Assembly: GCA_001303225.1 (NCBI GenBank)
Contig: LJNI01000115.1
Location: forward strand, 1-7,325
DNA: 7,325 nt
Direction: 5' to 3'
Source of the DNA: a candidate division TA06 bacterium DG_78
GTDB lineage: Bacteria; Hydrothermota; Tepidihabitantia; SM23-42
Below are positions 6,178-7,325 of this stretch, piece by piece. The position numbers and the translations under genes were made by a program. Position 1 is the stretch's first letter. Each line of letters starts with the position of its first letter. The notes below the pieces were generated by a model. That model was not told where the DNA came from. It saw only the letters and a program-made list of their open reading frames with translations, and searched no databases.

Positions 6178-6222
6178 GCTAAGATTTTTCCAGCCTCCAC
6201 ACCTATATACGTACAAGGAGGG
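6176..6222 (+). promoter_or_regulatory. Possible competing hairpins around the pyrF ribosome site
   Basis: In the short pyrD-pyrF gap, AGGCT at 6176-6180 can pair with AGCCT at 6192-6196 (11-nt loop). CCTCC at 6194-6198 can instead pair with GGAGG at 6217-6221, the pyrF Shine-Dalgarno (18-nt loop). The two pairings share 6194-6196 and exclude each other. Each stem is only 5 bp, so this may be chance. Confidence 0.25.
6215..6222 (+). promoter_or_regulatory. Strong ribosome binding site of pyrF
   Basis: AAGGAGGG precedes the ATG at 6226; AGGAGG ends 4 nt before it. This is the strongest Shine-Dalgarno in the window, fitting the only gene of the pyr block with a real gap (48 nt) before it. Confidence 0.85.
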
Positions 6223-6225
6223 TCT

Positions 6226-6966
6226 ATGAATGAACGTTTGATCGTTCCGCTTGACCTCAAGGATTATGTAGTAATTAAGGTCATGATTGAACAATTAAAG
6301 GGATTAGTTACGTTTTACAAAATTGGATCAATACCCTTCACCTATTTTGGCCCGGAACTCATCAGATTTCTCAAGAGCAAAGGATATAAGGTAATGCTGG
6401 ATTTGAAATACCACGATATCCCGAACACTGTTGCTGGAGCATGTGAGGCTGCCACAGCACTGGGTGTAGATTTTTTAACACTCCATATCAGTGGTGGATT
6501 CTCAATGCTCGAGGCAGCAGTCAAAGCAGCAATCCTTGCTGCTGATAACGGTAATATACCAAAAACCAAATTATTGGGCATTACGGTTCTCACCAGTTTT
6601 GATGAAGCCTATTTTAAGGACCTCTATGGAACGATGCAGAGAACGCTCAATGATCAGGTTATTTTTCTTGCCGAGTTAGCGCGGAGCGCAGGGCTCGATG
6701 GCGTTGTTGCATCGCCAATGGAAATTACTGCGATTCGCAAAGCATGTGGTAAGGATCTCCTCATTGTCACACCAGGCATCAGACCTGCGCCAGAAAAAAG
6801 GGAAAAGATTGATGATCAGATTCGAACCATGACAGCTAAAGAGGCGATTAAAGCGGGTGCCGATTATATCGTCGTTGGCAGGCCAATCATCAAGGCTGCT
6901 AACCCTCGGGAAGCAACCAAGAAAATTATCAAGGAGATAGAGGATGGATACCGAGAAATTGCTTAA
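6226..6966 (+). CDS. pyrF: Orotidine 5'-phosphate decarboxylase
   Basis: This 246-residue TIM-barrel enzyme converts OMP to UMP, the last step of UMP synthesis. The active site is plain: VPLD (Asp10), YKIG (Lys32), and LDLKYHDIPNT with the catalytic array Asp59, Lys61, Asp64 and Thr68. Near the C-terminus are TPGIRP (182-187), a DDQIRTMT loop, and GADYIVVGRPI with phosphate-binding Arg219. Length fits the family (about 230-245). The sequence type is the short bacterial PyrF, not the longer 270-300-residue group. The ATG is supported by the strong ribosome site; a second ATG four bases later is out of frame. The gene starts 48 nt after pyrD and its end overlaps pyrE by 23 nt. Confidence 0.97.
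   Translation: MNERLIVPLDLKDYVVIKVMIEQLKGLVTFYKIGSIPFTYFGPELIRFLKSKGYKVMLDLKYHDIPNTVAGACEAATALGVDFLTLHISGGFSMLEAAVKAAILAADNGNIPKTKLLGITVLTSFDEAYFKDLYGTMQRTLNDQVIFLAELARSAGLDGVVASPMEITAIRKACGKDLLIVTPGIRPAPEKREKIDDQIRTMTAKEAIKAGADYIVVGRPIIKAANPREATKKIIKEIEDGYREIA
6931..6936 (+). promoter_or_regulatory. Ribosome binding site of pyrE inside pyrF
   Basis: AAGGAG lies 7 nt before the ATG at 6944, within the pyrF coding region, and supports that pyrE start despite the 23-nt overlap. Confidence 0.75.
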
Positions 6967-7325
6967 AGATTTACACGTTTTGCACGAGGGCCATTTTCTT
7001 TTAAACTCAGGGTTACACAGCAAATATTATTTTCAAAAATTCCGTATCCTCGAGAATCCAGAAGCTACAACACAGCTATGCACACATATTGCTGATAAGT
7101 ACCGAGCAGAGAATGTTGAATGGGTCATTGGTCCTACGACCGGCGGGATCATCATTGCCTACGAAACTGCCCGGCAGCTCGATGTCTACTCTGGTTTTGC
7201 TGAAGAACGTGAAGGCAAGCGGATTGTAGGCCGCGGATTTGACATTAAAGGCAAGCGGGTACTTATTGTCGACGATGTAATGACAACCGGTACATCGATC
7301 ATAGAAACCATCGATGCGGTGAAGG
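6944..7325 (+). CDS. pyrE: Orotate phosphoribosyltransferase (3' truncated by window end)
   Basis: The first 127 residues are visible and the frame is still open at the last base. The enzyme transfers phosphoribose from PRPP to orotate, giving OMP for PyrF. The N-terminal motif FLLNSGLHSKYYFQK (18-32) matches the family's F-x-L-x-SGxHSxxY. GPTTGGI (63-69) follows, then a flexible-loop region AEEREGKRIVGRGF, and the PRPP-binding motif VLIVDDVMTTGTS (106-118) with Asp110 and Asp111. About 50-80 residues are probably missing at the C-terminus. The ATG at 6944 has a good AAGGAG site and gives a typical N-terminus (MDTEKLLKDL), although it overlaps pyrF by 23 nt in another frame. Last visible gene of the pyrK-pyrD-pyrF-pyrE run. 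Confidence 0.95.
   Translation, partial: MDTEKLLKDLHVLHEGHFLLNSGLHSKYYFQKFRILENPEATTQLCTHIADKYRAENVEWVIGPTTGGIIIAYETARQLDVYSGFAEEREGKRIVGRGFDIKGKRVLIVDDVMTTGTSIIETIDAVK

Noticed and set aside
6676..7023. 115-codon minus-strand frame across pyrF and pyrE
   Set aside because: It is antisense to two well-identified enzymes, with a composition rich in Cys, Asn and Phe and no motif.

Overview
The window is a gene-dense stretch with every supported gene on the + strand. It looks like a Gram-negative bacterium of moderate-to-low GC. The evidence is a FlgD-Ig-like C-terminus of a secreted protein, a TPR lipoprotein with a lipobox, and free use of TTG and GTG starts behind good Shine-Dalgarno sites. 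This mix is common in the FCB group and in candidate phyla such as WOR-3 (Stahlbacteria). That placement is inference from gene style, not from a marker gene.

Layout. Bases 1-271 hold the 3' end of a secreted or surface protein. Its stop overlaps by 4 nt a two-TM sensor histidine kinase (268-1554). A 257-nt non-coding gap follows. It contains a striking long inverted repeat (arms 1544-1566 and 1725-1748, 23 paired bases with one bulge, 158 nt apart). Inside lie an imperfect hairpin with a TCCG loop and a possible promoter, and the left arm runs through the kinase stop codon. From 1812 to the window end, six genes are packed in one apparent operon: a TldD-type metallopeptidase, a TTG-started TPR lipoprotein, pyrK, pyrD (TTG start), pyrF and the 5' part of pyrE.

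Function. pyrK and pyrD encode the class 1B (NAD-linked) dihydroorotate dehydrogenase, which makes orotate. PyrE adds phosphoribose to give OMP and PyrF decarboxylates OMP to UMP. The last four genes are therefore the back half of de novo pyrimidine synthesis. The tldD and TPR lipoprotein genes upstream have no obvious link to pyrimidines, yet are tightly coupled to them by spacing (16 nt, then a 4-nt ATGA overlap). No tldE/pmbA partner and no response regulator lie in the window.

The coding part is mostly conventional. The part least explained by known genes is the inverted-repeat element at 1544-1748. It could be a MITE-like remnant, an invertible segment, or a structured RNA; the sequence alone does not decide.
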